Of a DNA stretch of 64,000 nt, positions 51,175 to 60,195 are shown piece by piece. The notes beneath the pieces were generated by a model that had not been told where the DNA came from, ran no database searches, and saw only the letters and a list, made by a program, of their open reading frames with translations. The stretch is from positions 17,440-81,439 of the forward strand of contig JAFQGI010000027.1 of assembly GCA_017415515.1 (NCBI GenBank), in the 5' to 3' direction. The translations under genes and the position numbers were made by a program. The DNA is from Clostridia bacterium (GTDB lineage: Bacteria; Bacillota; Clostridia; Oscillospirales; Acutalibacteraceae). How positions within the stretch are numbered: position 1 is the first letter of the stretch; every line of letters starts with the position of its first letter.

Positions 51175-53244
51175 TTACAGCTTCATCGCCACGTCCCAGG
51201 CTTGCCAGATGACGGTGCGCAGGTTGCCCACCTTGGAGGCGTCGCCCACGATGTGGACGTGAGCCTTCTTTTTGGCGATGGGAGCGGGGGTGTAGCCCAC
51301 CGAGAGGATCACGCTGTCGGCGGCGACATCCTCGGTGGTGCCGTCGGCGTGGGTGACGGTGACGCCGCCCGCGGTGATGGCGTTCAGCTTGGTCTCCAAA
51401 TGCACCGCCACCTTGTTGGTCTTGAAGAAGTCACGCAGATAGCTGGTGTTGGGCAGCGGCACGCCGCTGCCGTGCATCAGATCGTCCTGCATCTCCACGA
51501 GAACGGGCGTCTTGCCCTTGCGGTACAGGTCGTAGGCAATCTCACAGCCGGTGAGACCGCCGCCAACCACCACGACGGTGTCCCCCACCGTCTTGTTGCC
51601 CAGCAGATAGTCGATGGCCTCCACGGCGGTGTCGGCGCCTGCCACGGGGATGCGGCGGGCGGTGGCGCCCGTCGCCACCACGATCTCGTCAGCCTCGATG
51701 GAGGACAGGTCGGTGACGGGGGTGTTCAGCTTCACTTCGATGGGATATTTCGTCATCTCGCGGCGATACCAGGCGATGAGCTCTTTATCCTTCTCTTTAA
51801 AATCAGGGGCGGCGGCGGCGATAAACACGCCACCCATCTCACCGCTCTTTTCATACAGCGTCACGGAGTGACCCCGTTTGGCGGCCACCAGAGCGGTCTC
51901 CATGCCGCCGATGCCGCCGCCGATGACGGCCACCTTTTTCGCCTTTTTGGCGGGATCAATGTGGTATTTCTTGGACTGCATGGTCTCGGGGTTGATGGCA
52001 CAGCGGGCCAAACCCATGGTGTCGGACAGGTCCTGGCTGTTGGCGTGACCCTTGGCGGAGGAGAAGTTAAAGCAGCCTGCGTGACAGCAGATACAGGGTC
52101 GGATGTCCTCCAAACGGTCCTCGATGAGTTTGGTGATCCACGCAGGATCGGCGAGGAACTGGCGGGCGATACCGACACCGTCAATGCGGCCCTCGGCCAC
52201 GGCGGCGGCACCCACCTCGGGGTCCATACGGCCGGCGCACACCACGGGAATGTCCACAAACTGCTTGATGTGGGCCACGTCCTCTAAGTTGCAGTTTTGG
52301 GGCATATAGAGGGGCGGGTGCGCCCAATACCAAGAATCGTAGGTGCCGTTGTCGGCGTTGAGCATATCGTAGCCGGCCTCCTGCAGATAGCGGGCGGCAC
52401 GCTCCGACTCGGCCATACCGCGACCCTTTTCCTCAAACTCCTCGCCGGGGAGAGCGCCATAGCAGAACTCTTTGACCTTAGACTGGACGGAATAGCGCAC
52501 CGACACGGGGAAATCGTCGCCGCAGGCGGCCTTGATGGCCTGCACCACCTCCACGGGGAAGCGATAGCGGTTCTCAAAGTTGCCGCCGTATTCGTCGGTG
52601 CGGTGGTTGGTCAGCTCCATGGTGAACTGATCCAGCAGGTATCCCTCGTGCACCGCGTGGACCTCCACGCCGTCCACGCCGGCGTCCTTGCACAGCTTGG
52701 CGGTCTTGGCGAAGGCCTCGATGATCTCGTGGATCTGCTCACGGGTCATCTCGGGGGTGATGATCTCGGGATCCCAGCGATTGGGCAGCGGGCTGGGGGA
52801 TGCCAGCTCGTGGTTGGTGTCCAGCACCGGCTTCAAAATGGCACGGGTGAACTTGTTTTTATGTAAGGGGGCAATCAGATCGGTGATGGCCCAGCTGCGA
52901 CCCATGCCGGCGGTGAGCTGGACAAACAGCTTGGCACCGGTTTTATGGATCTCGTCCATAAACTCTTTGAGATCCTCAAACATCTTGGGGTTCTGCCACA
53001 GCCACTTGCCCCAGAAGGTGTCCCGCAGAGGGGCGATGCCGGGGATGATCAGACCCACGTTGTTCTTGGCACGTTCCAGGAAGAACTTGGCCGCCTCCTT
53101 GTCAAAATGGCAGCCGGTCAGCTCAAACCAGCCAAAGAGGGAGGTGCCGCCCATGGGGCACAGCACGATGCGGTTTTTGATCTCCACGTTGCCGATCTTC
53201 CACGGGGTGAACAGGGATTCGTACTTGGGGTCGATGTTTTGCAT
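51175..53244 (-). CDS. Old Yellow Enzyme-type NAD(P)/FAD/Fe-S reductase
   Basis: 689 aa, modelled on 2,4-dienoyl-CoA reductase/BaiCD-type enoate reductases. N-terminal FMN TIM barrel (about 1-380: KNRIVLCPMGG, VDGVEVHAVHEGYLLDQF, NRYRFPVEVVQAIK), a 4Fe-4S Cys cluster (CICCHAGCFNF...ARCAINP, about 393-422), then FAD (VAVIGGGIGGMETALVAA) and NAD(P) (VVVVGGGLTGCEIA) Rossmann domains. It reduces activated C=C bonds; substrate unknown. Near the aconitase X genes, so perhaps the same catabolic pathway. Confidence 0.93.
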   Translation of the reverse strand: MQNIDPKYESLFTPWKIGNVEIKNRIVLCPMGGTSLFGWFELTGCHFDKEAAKFFLERAKNNVGLIIPGIAPLRDTFWGKWLWQNPKMFEDLKEFMDEIHKTGAKLFVQLTAGMGRSWAITDLIAPLHKNKFTRAILKPVLDTNHELASPSPLPNRWDPEIITPEMTREQIHEIIEAFAKTAKLCKDAGVDGVEVHAVHEGYLLDQFTMELTNHRTDEYGGNFENRYRFPVEVVQAIKAACGDDFPVSVRYSVQSKVKEFCYGALPGEEFEEKGRGMAESERAARYLQEAGYDMLNADNGTYDSWYWAHPPLYMPQNCNLEDVAHIKQFVDIPVVCAGRMDPEVGAAAVAEGRIDGVGIARQFLADPAWITKLIEDRLEDIRPCICCHAGCFNFSSAKGHANSQDLSDTMGLARCAINPETMQSKKYHIDPAKKAKKVAVIGGGIGGMETALVAAKRGHSVTLYEKSGEMGGVFIAAAAPDFKEKDKELIAWYRREMTKYPIEVKLNTPVTDLSSIEADEIVVATGATARRIPVAGADTAVEAIDYLLGNKTVGDTVVVVGGGLTGCEIAYDLYRKGKTPVLVEMQDDLMHGSGVPLPNTSYLRDFFKTNKVAVHLETKLNAITAGGVTVTHADGTTEDVAADSVILSVGYTPAPIAKKKAHVHIVGDASKVGNLRTVIWQAWDVAMKL

Positions 53245-53271
53245 AAGAAAATCTCCTTTCTGTTACACAAC

Positions 53272-53688
53272 TTACGTTTGATCACGGAAAGCAAACAAGC
53301 GCTGACCAAGGTAGTTGAAGCCGGTGAACAGGCACATACCCGCCACCTTGGTAACGTTATCCCGCAACACGGCGGAGGCACCCGACAGCGCCCACTGCAT
53401 ACCGGGGATGGCGATGCCGTAGGCTAACAGATAGCAGGCGGCAATGTTCACCGCAAAGCGGAACACGGGTTTCCATCCCTTTTCGGTGTTCTTAAAGGTG
53501 AAGTGTTTGTTGAGAAAATAGCTCAGCACACTGGCAAGGGCGCAGGGAACGGCGGTGCACCACCACAAATTCAAATTGGTGAGATTGATGAGGGCAAAGG
53601 ACAGGCCCGCATCCGCCAGGGTGTTGAGCACACCCACCAGAATGAACTTCCAAAACTTGATGTCGATCAAAGCCAGCAGTTTTTTCAT
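53272..53688 (-). CDS. GtrA family membrane protein
   Basis: 138 aa, four hydrophobic helices; FWKFILVGVLNTLADAGLSFALI and LSYFLNKHFTFKN are typical GtrA motifs. GtrA-type flippase-like proteins move polyprenyl-linked sugars across the membrane for wall polysaccharide modification. No glycosyltransferase gene is next to it. SD GGAGG; 27 bp upstream of the OYE gene on the same strand. Confidence 0.9.
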   Translation of the reverse strand: MKKLLALIDIKFWKFILVGVLNTLADAGLSFALINLTNLNLWWCTAVPCALASVLSYFLNKHFTFKNTEKGWKPVFRFAVNIAACYLLAYGIAIPGMQWALSGASAVLRDNVTKVAGMCLFTGFNYLGQRLFAFRDQT

Positions 53689-53819
53689 AAGTCACCTCCA
53701 AAAAAGGCTCAACAGGTTTATTATAGCACGCTTTTGAGAGCAAAGCAAGGGGATGTGTAGGCTTGTAGGACCACAAGGGAGACAGTAAGTCGTCCATTTG
53801 TCATCGCCTACGGCGATGC

Positions 53820-54184
53820 GGGACGTCGTGGGCGCCGTCCCCTACGGTCACGATGTGGGCTTGGATGGAGATGGTAGGGGCGGGCCTCCGGACCACCCGA
53901 TAGATTTCTTTGCGGGACGTCGTGAACGCCGTCCCCTACGGTCACAATGTGGGCTTGGATGGAGATTGTAGGGGCGGGCCTCCGGACCGCCCGATCGATT
54001 TCTTCACGGGAGGTCGAGGACGCCCTCCCCTACGGTCACGATGTAGGCTTGGATGGAGATTGTAGGGGCGGGCCCCCGGACCGCCCGATCGATTTCTTCA
54101 CGGGAGGTCGAGGACGCCCTCCCCTACGGTCACGATGTAGGCTTGGATGGAGATTGTAGGGGCGGGCCTCCGGACCGCCCGTAG
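53820..54184. repeat. 94-bp tandem array of family C units
   Basis: Four copies with starts of TTGGATGGAG at 53861, 53955, 54049 and 54143, exactly 94 bp apart. Each has GTAGGGGCGGGCCTCCGGAC, CCGCCCGAT, an ATTTCTTC spacer, then GGGAGGTCGAGGACGCCCTC and CCCTACGGTCACGATGT. Copies 3 and 4 are nearly identical. A fifth, dispersed unit lies at 54935-55014. Reading frames here are artefacts since 94 is not a multiple of 3. Confidence 0.9.
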
Positions 54185-54200
54185 CGGTGTCAAATGGAAC

Positions 54201-54229
54201 AAAAAAAGAGGGGATCCCTCCCCTCTCGG
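54201..54229 (-). terminator. Terminator of the AbrB-type gene
   Basis: GAGAGGGGAGGGATCCCCTC followed by TTTTTTT on the minus strand. Confidence 0.88.
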
Positions 54230-54235
54230 CTTTGC

Positions 54236-54394
54236 TTATTTCGACGTGGTGGGGGTCAGCAAAACCCCCTCCTCCGTGATGCGGATGGCAACGCTGTCCC
54301 CGGCGCTCAGCCCCAATGCCTGCCGCACATCCCGCGGGATCACAAGGCGTCCCATCTTGTCGATGTTGCGGTGAAAGGTGAATGGCTCGCTCAT
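54236..54394 (-). CDS. AbrB/MazE/SpoVT-type DNA-binding protein, 52 aa
   Basis: A complete swapped-hairpin AbrB domain: MSEPFTFHRNIDKMGRLVIP, RDVRQALGLSAGDSVAIRI, then TEEGVLLTPTTSK. Motif MGRLVIPRDVRQALGLSAGD is diagnostic. ATG 54394 follows GGGAGG. Probably a transition-state or housekeeping repressor dimer or tetramer; no toxin gene is next to it, so antitoxin function is unlikely. A terminator-ended leader lies 18 bp upstream of its SD (54412-54574). Confidence 0.88.
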   Translation of the reverse strand: MSEPFTFHRNIDKMGRLVIPRDVRQALGLSAGDSVAIRITEEGVLLTPTTSK

Positions 54395-54411
54395 TTCGTT
54401 TGCCTCCCAAT

Positions 54412-54574
54412 AAAAAAGGTGTGCAACCGAAGCCGCACACCCGAAAAATGCTTAGCTTTGTTGCTGCGAGACAAACTATTTACAACAAACCAGGTGGCAA
54501 GCGTAAATAAGCCAGCATTTTTACCGAAGCAAAAATGCTTGCCAACCAATTTGTTGATATGAAGTTCGTCTCGC
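54412..54574 (-). ncRNA. Candidate structured leader RNA or small RNA
   Basis: From the predicted start (54574) the RNA folds as a rod: GCGAGACGAAC (54574-54564) pairs with GTTTGTCTCGC; CAACAAA pairs with TTTGTTG; TGGCAAGC pairs with GCTTGCCA; and the tip is GCATTTTT/AAAAATGC. A separate hairpin GGTGTGC/GCACACC with loop GGCTTCGGTT and TTTTTT ends it at 54412, just before the AbrB-type gene's SD. I do not recognise the class; a rod with internal loops is also the shape of 6S RNA. Confidence 0.6.
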
Positions 54575-54580
54575 AAGGAT

Positions 54581-54609
54581 ATTTTAGCATTTTGAGGGGC
54601 AAAAATCAA
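54581..54609 (-). promoter_or_regulatory. Promoter of the candidate RNA / AbrB-type gene
   Basis: On the minus strand: TTGATT, 17-bp spacer, TAAAAT; predicted start near 54574. Confidence 0.8.
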
Positions 54610-54690
54610 CCCCATTCGACGGATATGTGGCAATTTTCGGAATTTTCGTTCGACATTTTTCCACATTTTACGGAAAAAGCCTTGTTAAAT

Positions 54691-54811
54691 CCCCCCTGAC
54701 CTCGCTTTCGCTCGGCCACCTTCGCTCGCCGCGAAACGGCCCCCCTTTGTCTGCTTCGCAGACATTTCCCCCGCTTAACGGGGGAATCACCTTTAGGCAA
54801 GGGGGGCTTGG
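54691..54811. repeat. Composite family A/B repeat
   Basis: CCTCGCTTTCGCTCGG stem, GCCGCGAAACGGC, stem TCTGC/GCAGA, CCCCCGCTTAACGGGGG and the hairpin CCTTTAGGCAAGG; close to the composite right end at 10120-10205. Confidence 0.7.
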
Positions 54812-55307
54812 TGGGTTTGTGCGAACGACAAACCCTATAACCCTATCGTAGGGGAGGGTCTCTGTGCCCTCCCGAGATAAGTGCTATATGCGCGGGAGGG
54901 GATGGAACCCCTCCCCTACGGTCACGATGTAGGCTTGGATGAAGATTGTAGGGGCGGGCCTCCGGACCGCCCGATAGGTTTCTTTACGGGACGTTGTGAA
55001 CGCCGTCCCCTACGGATTCTATCCGAGGTTGGATAGAGAAAGGCTTCCCCTTGAGGGGAAGCTCCCGCGTAGCGGGTGATGAGGTGTAGCCGACGCAGTC
55101 GGCGTTAATGCGGCACGTGCAAACCCCATCGCTCCACGACCACCTCATCCGTCTTTTCGCCTGCGGCGATGCGGGCGGTCGAGGACGCCCGCCCCTACGG
55201 TGTCTTTTGGGGTCGGTGCGTGATATGAAAACGGGACGTTGTGAACGCCGTCCCCTACGGATTCTATCCGAGGTTGGTTTCATTCCTCATTCCTCCTCCC
55301 CCACCGC
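54812..55307. repeat. Cluster of family C and B repeats, no gene
   Basis: Family C units at 54848-54919 and 54948-55014, a family B end at 55041-55107 (GCTTCCCCTTGAGGGGAAGC, stem CCCGCGTAGCGGG, GATGAGGTG, CCGACGCAGTCGG), and partial units at 55130-55200 and 55230-55265. With the array at 53820 this makes a repeat hot spot beside the ribosomal operon end. Confidence 0.75.
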
Positions 55308-55343
55308 AAAAAAGAGCCTACCCGATGTCGGGTAGGCTCTTTT
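55308..55343 (-). terminator. Terminator of the ribosomal protein operon
   Basis: AAAAGAGCCTACCCG / CGGGTAGGCTCTTTT with U-run on the minus strand, 22 bp after rplQ. Confidence 0.95.
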
Positions 55344-55365
55344 CAATCCGTTTTCTAACCGCTGA

Positions 55366-55707
55366 TTACAGCAGCTCGATGATGGCCATCTCGGCGGCGT
55401 CGCCACGACGGGCGCCGGTCTTGATGATGCGGGTGTAACCGCCGTTGCGATCTGCATACTTGGGAGCAATCTCGTCAAACAGCTTCTTGCTCACGGACTC
55501 CTTGGTCACGAAAGCAAACACCTGACGCTTGTTGTGCAGGGTGGGCTCCTTGGCGATGGTGATCATCTTCTCAGCCATAGAACGCACTTCCTTAGCGCGG
55601 GTGACGGTGGTCTCGATCTTGCCGTTCTCCAGCAGGAAAGTAACCATAGCACGCAGCATAGCCATACGGGAGGCAGTAGGTCTGCCTAACTTTCTCGTAC
55701 CGGGCAT
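55366..55707 (-). CDS. rplQ: 50S ribosomal protein L17
   Basis: 113 aa, full-length: [45 protein letters not shown] and the C-terminal [25 protein letters not shown]. Last gene of the operon, before the terminator. It sits at the 50S exit tunnel rim beside L22/L32. Confidence 0.98.
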   Translation of the reverse strand: MPGTRKLGRPTASRMAMLRAMVTFLLENGKIETTVTRAKEVRSMAEKMITIAKEPTLHNKRQVFAFVTKESVSKKLFDEIAPKYADRNGGYTRIIKTGARRGDAAEMAIIELL

Positions 55708-55758
55708 GGATATTCACTCCTTATCGTTCTACATCCGGCGTTGTGCCGGAATGTGGGA

Positions 55759-56709
55759 TTATTCTTCGTCGTCACGCAGGGCCAGGCCCAGGGACTCCAG
55801 TTTGTTGACAACTTCCTCCAAGGACTTGCGTCCCAGGTTGCGGACCTTCATCATATCGTCCTCAGTCTTGCTGATCAGATCCTCCACCGTGTTGATGCCG
55901 GCTCTCTTCAGGCAGTTGAAGCTACGCACAGAGAAATCCAGCTCCTCGATGGTCATAGACAAAACCGTGGTCTTGGGGTTGTCGTCGGTCTGCACCAGAA
56001 TGGTACCACTCTGGGCATCGGCGGACAGGTCCACGAACAGGTTCAGGTGCTCGGTGAGCACGCGGGCGCCCAGAGCCACGGCCTCCTGCGCGCACAGCAC
56101 GCCGTTGGTCCATACCTCTAAGGTCAGCTTGTCATAGTCGGTGATCTGACCCACACGGGTGTTCTCCACGGTGTAGTTCACCTTCATCACAGGGGTGTAG
56201 ATGGAGTCTACGGGGATGACACCGATGACAGGGTTCATCAGCTGCTTGTTACGGTCGGCGGGCACATAGCCACGGCCCTTATCCAGAGTCAGCTCCATGA
56301 ACAAACGGCCGCCCTCGCCCAACGTGGCGATGTGCATATCGGGATCCAGGATCTCCACCTCGCTGTCACACTTGATGGAGCCGGCGGTCACCTCGCAGGG
56401 ACCCTCAGCCTCGATATAGGCAACCTTGGGACCTTCGCCGTTGATCTTGGCGATGAGGCCCTTGATGTTCAGGACGATCTCGGTCACATCTTCCTTGACG
56501 CCCTCAATGGTGGAGAACTCGTGGAGGATGCCGTCGATCTTGATGGAGGTCACGGCCACACCGGGGAGAGAGGACAGCAGCACACGACGCAGGCTGTTGC
56601 CAATGGTGGTGCCGTAGCCGCGCTCCAGAGGCTCCAATACGAACTTGCCGTAGGTGCCATCGGTGGCCAGATCCAATGCTTCGATCCGGGGCTTTTCGAT
56701 TTCGATCAT
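55759..56709 (-). CDS. rpoA: RNA polymerase subunit alpha
   Basis: 316 aa. N-terminal dimerisation domain ([13 protein letters not shown]...[23 protein letters not shown]) and C-terminal helical domain with helix-hairpin-helix ([45 protein letters not shown]). The C-terminal domain contacts UP elements and activators. Gene order rpsD-rpoA-rplQ is standard for Clostridia. Confidence 0.98.
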   Translation of the reverse strand: MIEIEKPRIEALDLATDGTYGKFVLEPLERGYGTTIGNSLRRVLLSSLPGVAVTSIKIDGILHEFSTIEGVKEDVTEIVLNIKGLIAKINGEGPKVAYIEAEGPCEVTAGSIKCDSEVEILDPDMHIATLGEGGRLFMELTLDKGRGYVPADRNKQLMNPVIGVIPVDSIYTPVMKVNYTVENTRVGQITDYDKLTLEVWTNGVLCAQEAVALGARVLTEHLNLFVDLSADAQSGTILVQTDDNPKTTVLSMTIEELDFSVRSFNCLKRAGINTVEDLISKTEDDMMKVRNLGRKSLEEVVNKLESLGLALRDDEE

Positions 56710-56797
56710 GCAAAAACCCTCCTTTATTATTGGCGGGTATCGCCGCCCTCAGGCGGCCATACGCGCGATGTGTGTTCGGTTGCAGGGGATGCGATGC

Positions 56798-57427
56798 TTA
56801 CTTGGAGTACAACTCGACGATGAGGGTCTCCTCGATGGGCAGATCGATATCCTCGCGCTTAGCCAGGGCGACAACCTTGGCGCAGCTGTTGGCCTTGTCC
56901 ATATCCAGCCAGGCGGGAACGGGACGAGAGCCGTTGGCCTCGATGATGGCCTTCATCTTATCCAGGGAGCGGCTGCCCTCGCGCAGAGCGATGGTCATGC
57001 CGGGCTTCACCAGGAAAGAGGGGATGTTAACGGTACGGCCGTTAACGGAGAAGTGCTTGTGACCCACCAGCTGACGGGCCTCGGCACGGGAAGAAGCCAG
57101 ACCCATGCGGTACACCACATTGTCCAGACGGCTCTCCAACAGGGTGAGCAGATTCTCACCGGCGGCGCCGGGCATCTTCTCAGCCAGCTCGAAATAGTGA
57201 TAGAACTGGCTCTCCAACACGCCGTAGTAACGCTTAGCAACCTGCTTGGTGCGCAGCTGCTTACCGTACTCGGAAGCCTTCTTCATACGGGCCTGGCCGT
57301 GCTGGCCGGGAGCGTAAGAGCGGCGGTCCAGGGCGCACTTGCCGGTGTAGCAGCGCTCGCCCTTCAGGAACAATTTCTGACCCTCGCGGCGGCAGAGCTT
57401 GCACACCGCACCAGTATATCTTGCCAT
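56798..57427 (-). CDS. rpsD: 30S ribosomal protein S4
   Basis: 209 aa. ATG 57427 gives [23 protein letters not shown]; a Cys pair CKLC with a second Cys pair (RCYTGKC) suggests the zinc-binding form of S4. S4-type RNA-binding domain [28 protein letters not shown]. 16S assembly initiator; in many bacteria it autoregulates its operon. It lies 20 bp after rpsK. Confidence 0.98.
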   Translation of the reverse strand: MARYTGAVCKLCRREGQKLFLKGERCYTGKCALDRRSYAPGQHGQARMKKASEYGKQLRTKQVAKRYYGVLESQFYHYFELAEKMPGAAGENLLTLLESRLDNVVYRMGLASSRAEARQLVGHKHFSVNGRTVNIPSFLVKPGMTIALREGSRSLDKMKAIIEANGSRPVPAWLDMDKANSCAKVVALAKREDIDLPIEETLIVELYSK

Positions 57428-57447
57428 ATCAATATACCTCCTATCAA

Positions 57448-57852
57448 TCAGACGCGACGGCGCTTGGGAGGACGGCAACCATTGTGGGGGACGGGGGTAA
57501 CGTCCTTGATCATGGTGACATCCAGACCGGCGGCCTGCAGAGCGCGGATGGCGGCTTCACGGCCGGCACCGGGGCCCTTAACGTAAACTTCAACGGTCTT
57601 CAGACCGTGCTCCATAGCGGCCTTGGCAGCGGTCTCAGCGGCAGTCTGAGCAGCAAAGGGAGTGGACTTACGGGAACCGCGGAAGCCCAGCTCACCGGCA
57701 GAAGCCCAGGACAGAGCGTTGCCCTGCAGGTCGGTGATGGTAACGATGGTGTTGTTGAACGTGGACTGGATATGGGCGGCGCCACGTTCGATGTTCTTGC
57801 GTTCTTTGCGGCGACGGGTAGCACCCTTACGCGCAGTAGTCTTGGCAGCCAT
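57448..57852 (-). CDS. rpsK: 30S ribosomal protein S11
   Basis: 134 aa. Blocks [82 protein letters not shown]. It shapes the 30S platform near the mRNA exit. 16 bp separate it from rpsM. Confidence 0.98.
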   Translation of the reverse strand: MAAKTTARKGATRRRKERKNIERGAAHIQSTFNNTIVTITDLQGNALSWASAGELGFRGSRKSTPFAAQTAAETAAKAAMEHGLKTVEVYVKGPGAGREAAIRALQAAGLDVTMIKDVTPVPHNGCRPPKRRRV

Positions 57853-57868
57853 TTTATATCCCTCCTAC

Positions 57869-58237
57869 TTATTTCTTCTTGTTGGCAATGGTCTTCTTGG
57901 GACCCTTGCGGGTACGAGCGTTGGTCTTGGAGCGCTGACCGCGGACGGGCAGGCCCTTGCGGTGACGCAGACCACGGTAAGAACCGATCTCGATCAAACG
58001 CTTAATGTCGAAAGCGACGGTACGGCGCAGGTCACCCTCCACCACGTAGTTGTGGTCGATGTGCTCACGCAGCTTAGAAACCTCGTCCTCAGACAGATCG
58101 CGCACGCGAGTGTCGGGGTTGATGCCGGTGGCGGCCAGAATGTCATTGGCAGACTTGCGGCCGATACCGAAGATGTAAGTCAGGCCGATCTCCACACGCT
58201 TATCACGGGGCAGATCGACACCAGCAATACGTGCCAT
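57869..58237 (-). CDS. rpsM: 30S ribosomal protein S13
   Basis: 122 aa. [25 protein letters not shown] with the helix-two-turn-helix, and the basic C-terminal tail [28 protein letters not shown] that reaches the P-site tRNA. Normal length. Confidence 0.98.
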   Translation of the reverse strand: MARIAGVDLPRDKRVEIGLTYIFGIGRKSANDILAATGINPDTRVRDLSEDEVSKLREHIDHNYVVEGDLRRTVAFDIKRLIEIGSYRGLRHRKGLPVRGQRSKTNARTRKGPKKTIANKKK

Positions 58238-58270
58238 AGTATATTCCTTCCTTTCTGTCGCGTCGGCAGA

Positions 58271-58384
58271 TTAGCCCTGACGCTGCTTGTGCTTGGGGTT
58301 CTCGCAGATCACCATGATGCGACCCTTGCGCTTGATGACCTTGCACTTTTCGCAGATTTTCTTTACAGAAGGTCTGACTTTCAT
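58271..58384 (-). CDS. rpmJ: 50S ribosomal protein L36
   Basis: 37 aa: [20 protein letters not shown], then [17 protein letters not shown]. The zinc-binding residues C11, C14, C27 and H32 are all present, so this is the Zn-containing (C+) form. It lies between infA and rpsM, as usual. Confidence 0.97.
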   Translation of the reverse strand: MKVRPSVKKICEKCKVIKRKGRIMVICENPKHKQRQG

Positions 58385-58443
58385 TGAGAATACCTCCTTC
58401 GTGCTTTACACGATTTTCCGTTAATGGAGCGATGTCGCTCCGC

Positions 58444-58662
58444 TTACTTCGTTCGCCAAGTAATGCGGCCCTTGGTCAGATCGTAGGGGCTCATCTCCAC
58501 GGTGACCTTGTCACCGGGCAGGATGCGGATGTAGTTCATACGCAGCTTGCCGGAAATGTGAGCCAGGATCTTGTGGCCATTGGCCAATTCTACCTGGAAA
58601 GTGGCGTTGGGGAGAGCCTCCACAACCACGCCTTCCAGTTCGATCACATCGTTCTTCGACAT
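58444..58662 (-). CDS. infA: Translation initiation factor IF-1
   Basis: 72 aa OB-fold protein: [67 protein letters not shown]. Binds the 30S A site during initiation. Located between map and rpmJ. Confidence 0.98.
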   Translation of the reverse strand: MSKNDVIELEGVVVEALPNATFQVELANGHKILAHISGKLRMNYIRILPGDKVTVEMSPYDLTKGRITWRTK

Positions 58663-58697
58663 AATTTACCTCCCTAATGAGTGCCGTCACAGTTGGT

Positions 58698-59459
58698 TTA
58701 TCGCAATTTGCCGTCGGGATCGGTCATGATCACCGGTCCACCGGGGGTAATTGCAATCGTATGCTCAAAGTGTGCAGACAAGCGGCCGTCTTTGGTGACC
58801 GTTGTCCATCCGTCCCCAAGAATACTCACCTCATGGGTGCCGGCATTGACCATCGGTTCGATAGCCAGAGTCATACCCGGCAGCAGCTTGGGGCCACGTC
58901 CGGGTGTGCCGAAATTGGGTACGCTGGGATCTTCGTGCAGATTCGTGCCTACTCCGTGGCCGACGAACTGCCGTACCACCGAGTAACCACGCATCTCGAC
59001 ATACCGCTGCACCGCCGCGCCGATGTCACCCACGCGGTTGCCTGCGGTGGCCATTTTAATGCCCTCATACAGACTTTCGCGGGTGGCGTCCATCAACGCC
59101 TGTGCTTCTGCGGAAACCTTGCCGGCACCGAAGGTGGCGGCGTTGTCCCCGTGGAAGCCGTTGTAGAAGGCGCCCACGTCGATGCTGACGATGTCGCCCT
59201 CGCGGATTTTACGGTTGCCGGGTATGCCGTGGATAACCACGTCGTTGACTGAAATGCAAGCCGATGCGGGATAGTCCTGATAACCGAGGAAGCTGGGCTT
59301 GGCTCCCATGCTCTCGATATACTGACGGATGATGCGGTCGATCTCGCCGGTGGTGACACCGGGCTGAACCGCCTCGCCGCCCAGCTTAAGCGCTCTGGCC
59401 GAGATGACACAAGCCTCACGCATGAGGCCCAGATCTCGGCTGGATTTGATGCTGATCAT
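58698..59459 (-). CDS. map: Methionine aminopeptidase type I
   Basis: 253 aa. Removes the initiator Met. The five metal ligands are in VSIDVGAFYNGFHGDNAATF (two Asp), QFVGHGVGTNLHEDP (His), LAIEPMVN (Glu) and GWTTVTKDGRLSAHFEHTIAIT (Glu near the end). No N-terminal zinc-finger extension. It is 1 bp downstream of adk. Confidence 0.97.
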   Translation of the reverse strand: MISIKSSRDLGLMREACVISARALKLGGEAVQPGVTTGEIDRIIRQYIESMGAKPSFLGYQDYPASACISVNDVVIHGIPGNRKIREGDIVSIDVGAFYNGFHGDNAATFGAGKVSAEAQALMDATRESLYEGIKMATAGNRVGDIGAAVQRYVEMRGYSVVRQFVGHGVGTNLHEDPSVPNFGTPGRGPKLLPGMTLAIEPMVNAGTHEVSILGDGWTTVTKDGRLSAHFEHTIAITPGGPVIMTDPDGKLR

Positions 59460-59460
59460 A

Positions 59461-60093
59461 TCAACCCTTCAACAGCTCCAGAGTCTGCTCCGCGATCTCC
59501 TGGATGCCCTGTTGGCCATCCACCACCAGCAGCTTGCCGGCGGCCGCGTAGTAATCTCTCAGGGGCTCGGTCTGGGCGTGATAGACGTGCAAACGCTCCA
59601 AAACAGTCTCGGGAAGGTCATCCTTGCGCTGAACGAGGGTGCTGCCGCAACGGTCGCAGATGCCCTCCACATTGGGCTTTTTGGTCTCAATGTGATAGGT
59701 GCTGCCGCAATCCAGGCATGCACGGCGACCCGATACACGTCGGGTGATCACCTCGTCGGGGACGTTGATGTCCACCACACGGTCGATGGTGATGCCCATA
59801 CGGTCAAGTGCCTCGGCCTGAGGGATGGTGCGGGGGAAGCCGTCCAGAATAAAGCCGTTCTTGCAGTCGTCCTGACGCAGACGCTCATCGACGATACCGA
59901 TGACCACCTCGTCGGGGACCAGCTTGCCGTTCTCGGCGTATTCTTTGGCTTTCAGGCCCATCTCAGTGCCGCTCTTCATCGCTTCACGGATCATATTGCC
60001 CGTGGAAATAGTGGGGATGTTCAGGCGCTCGCAGAGGATCTCTGCCTGAGTGCCCTTGCCGGCGCCGGGGGCGCCCAACAGAATCAGGTTCAT
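59461..60093 (-). CDS. adk: Adenylate kinase, zinc-LID type
   Basis: 210 aa. P-loop GAPGAGKGTQAEIL (residues 7-20); LID domain with four Cys (CLDCGSTYHIETKKPNVEGICDRCG), the structural zinc type of Gram-positives. Balances AMP/ADP/ATP. The order secY-adk-map is the Firmicutes norm. A 102-bp gap with a GGCCCCGGC/GCCGGGGCC hairpin separates it from secY. Confidence 0.97.
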   Translation of the reverse strand: MNLILLGAPGAGKGTQAEILCERLNIPTISTGNMIREAMKSGTEMGLKAKEYAENGKLVPDEVVIGIVDERLRQDDCKNGFILDGFPRTIPQAEALDRMGITIDRVVDINVPDEVITRRVSGRRACLDCGSTYHIETKKPNVEGICDRCGSTLVQRKDDLPETVLERLHVYHAQTEPLRDYYAAAGKLLVVDGQQGIQEIAEQTLELLKG

Positions 60094-60144
60094 AGCTCAT
60101 TTCTCCTTTCGGAATCACAAAGCCGCGGCGGGTTCGATCCGCCT

Positions 60145-60168
60145 GGCCCCGGCCCGAAAGCCGGGGCC
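60145..60168 (-). promoter_or_regulatory. Intercistronic hairpin between secY and adk
   Basis: GGCCCCGGC / GCCGGGGCC around a 6-nt loop, with no U-run after it, so it is a stability or processing hairpin rather than a terminator. Confidence 0.6.
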
Positions 60169-60195
60169 GACGGCGTTGACGTTCGTACTAAGAAC

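Noticed and set aside
53947-54159. 70-aa ORF inside the tandem array
   Set aside because: Repeat-encoded, and the unit length of 94 bp shifts the frame at each copy.
53820-54184. 94-bp tandem array as a CRISPR
   Set aside because: Units are contiguous and nearly identical over their full length, with no variable spacers and no cas genes nearby.
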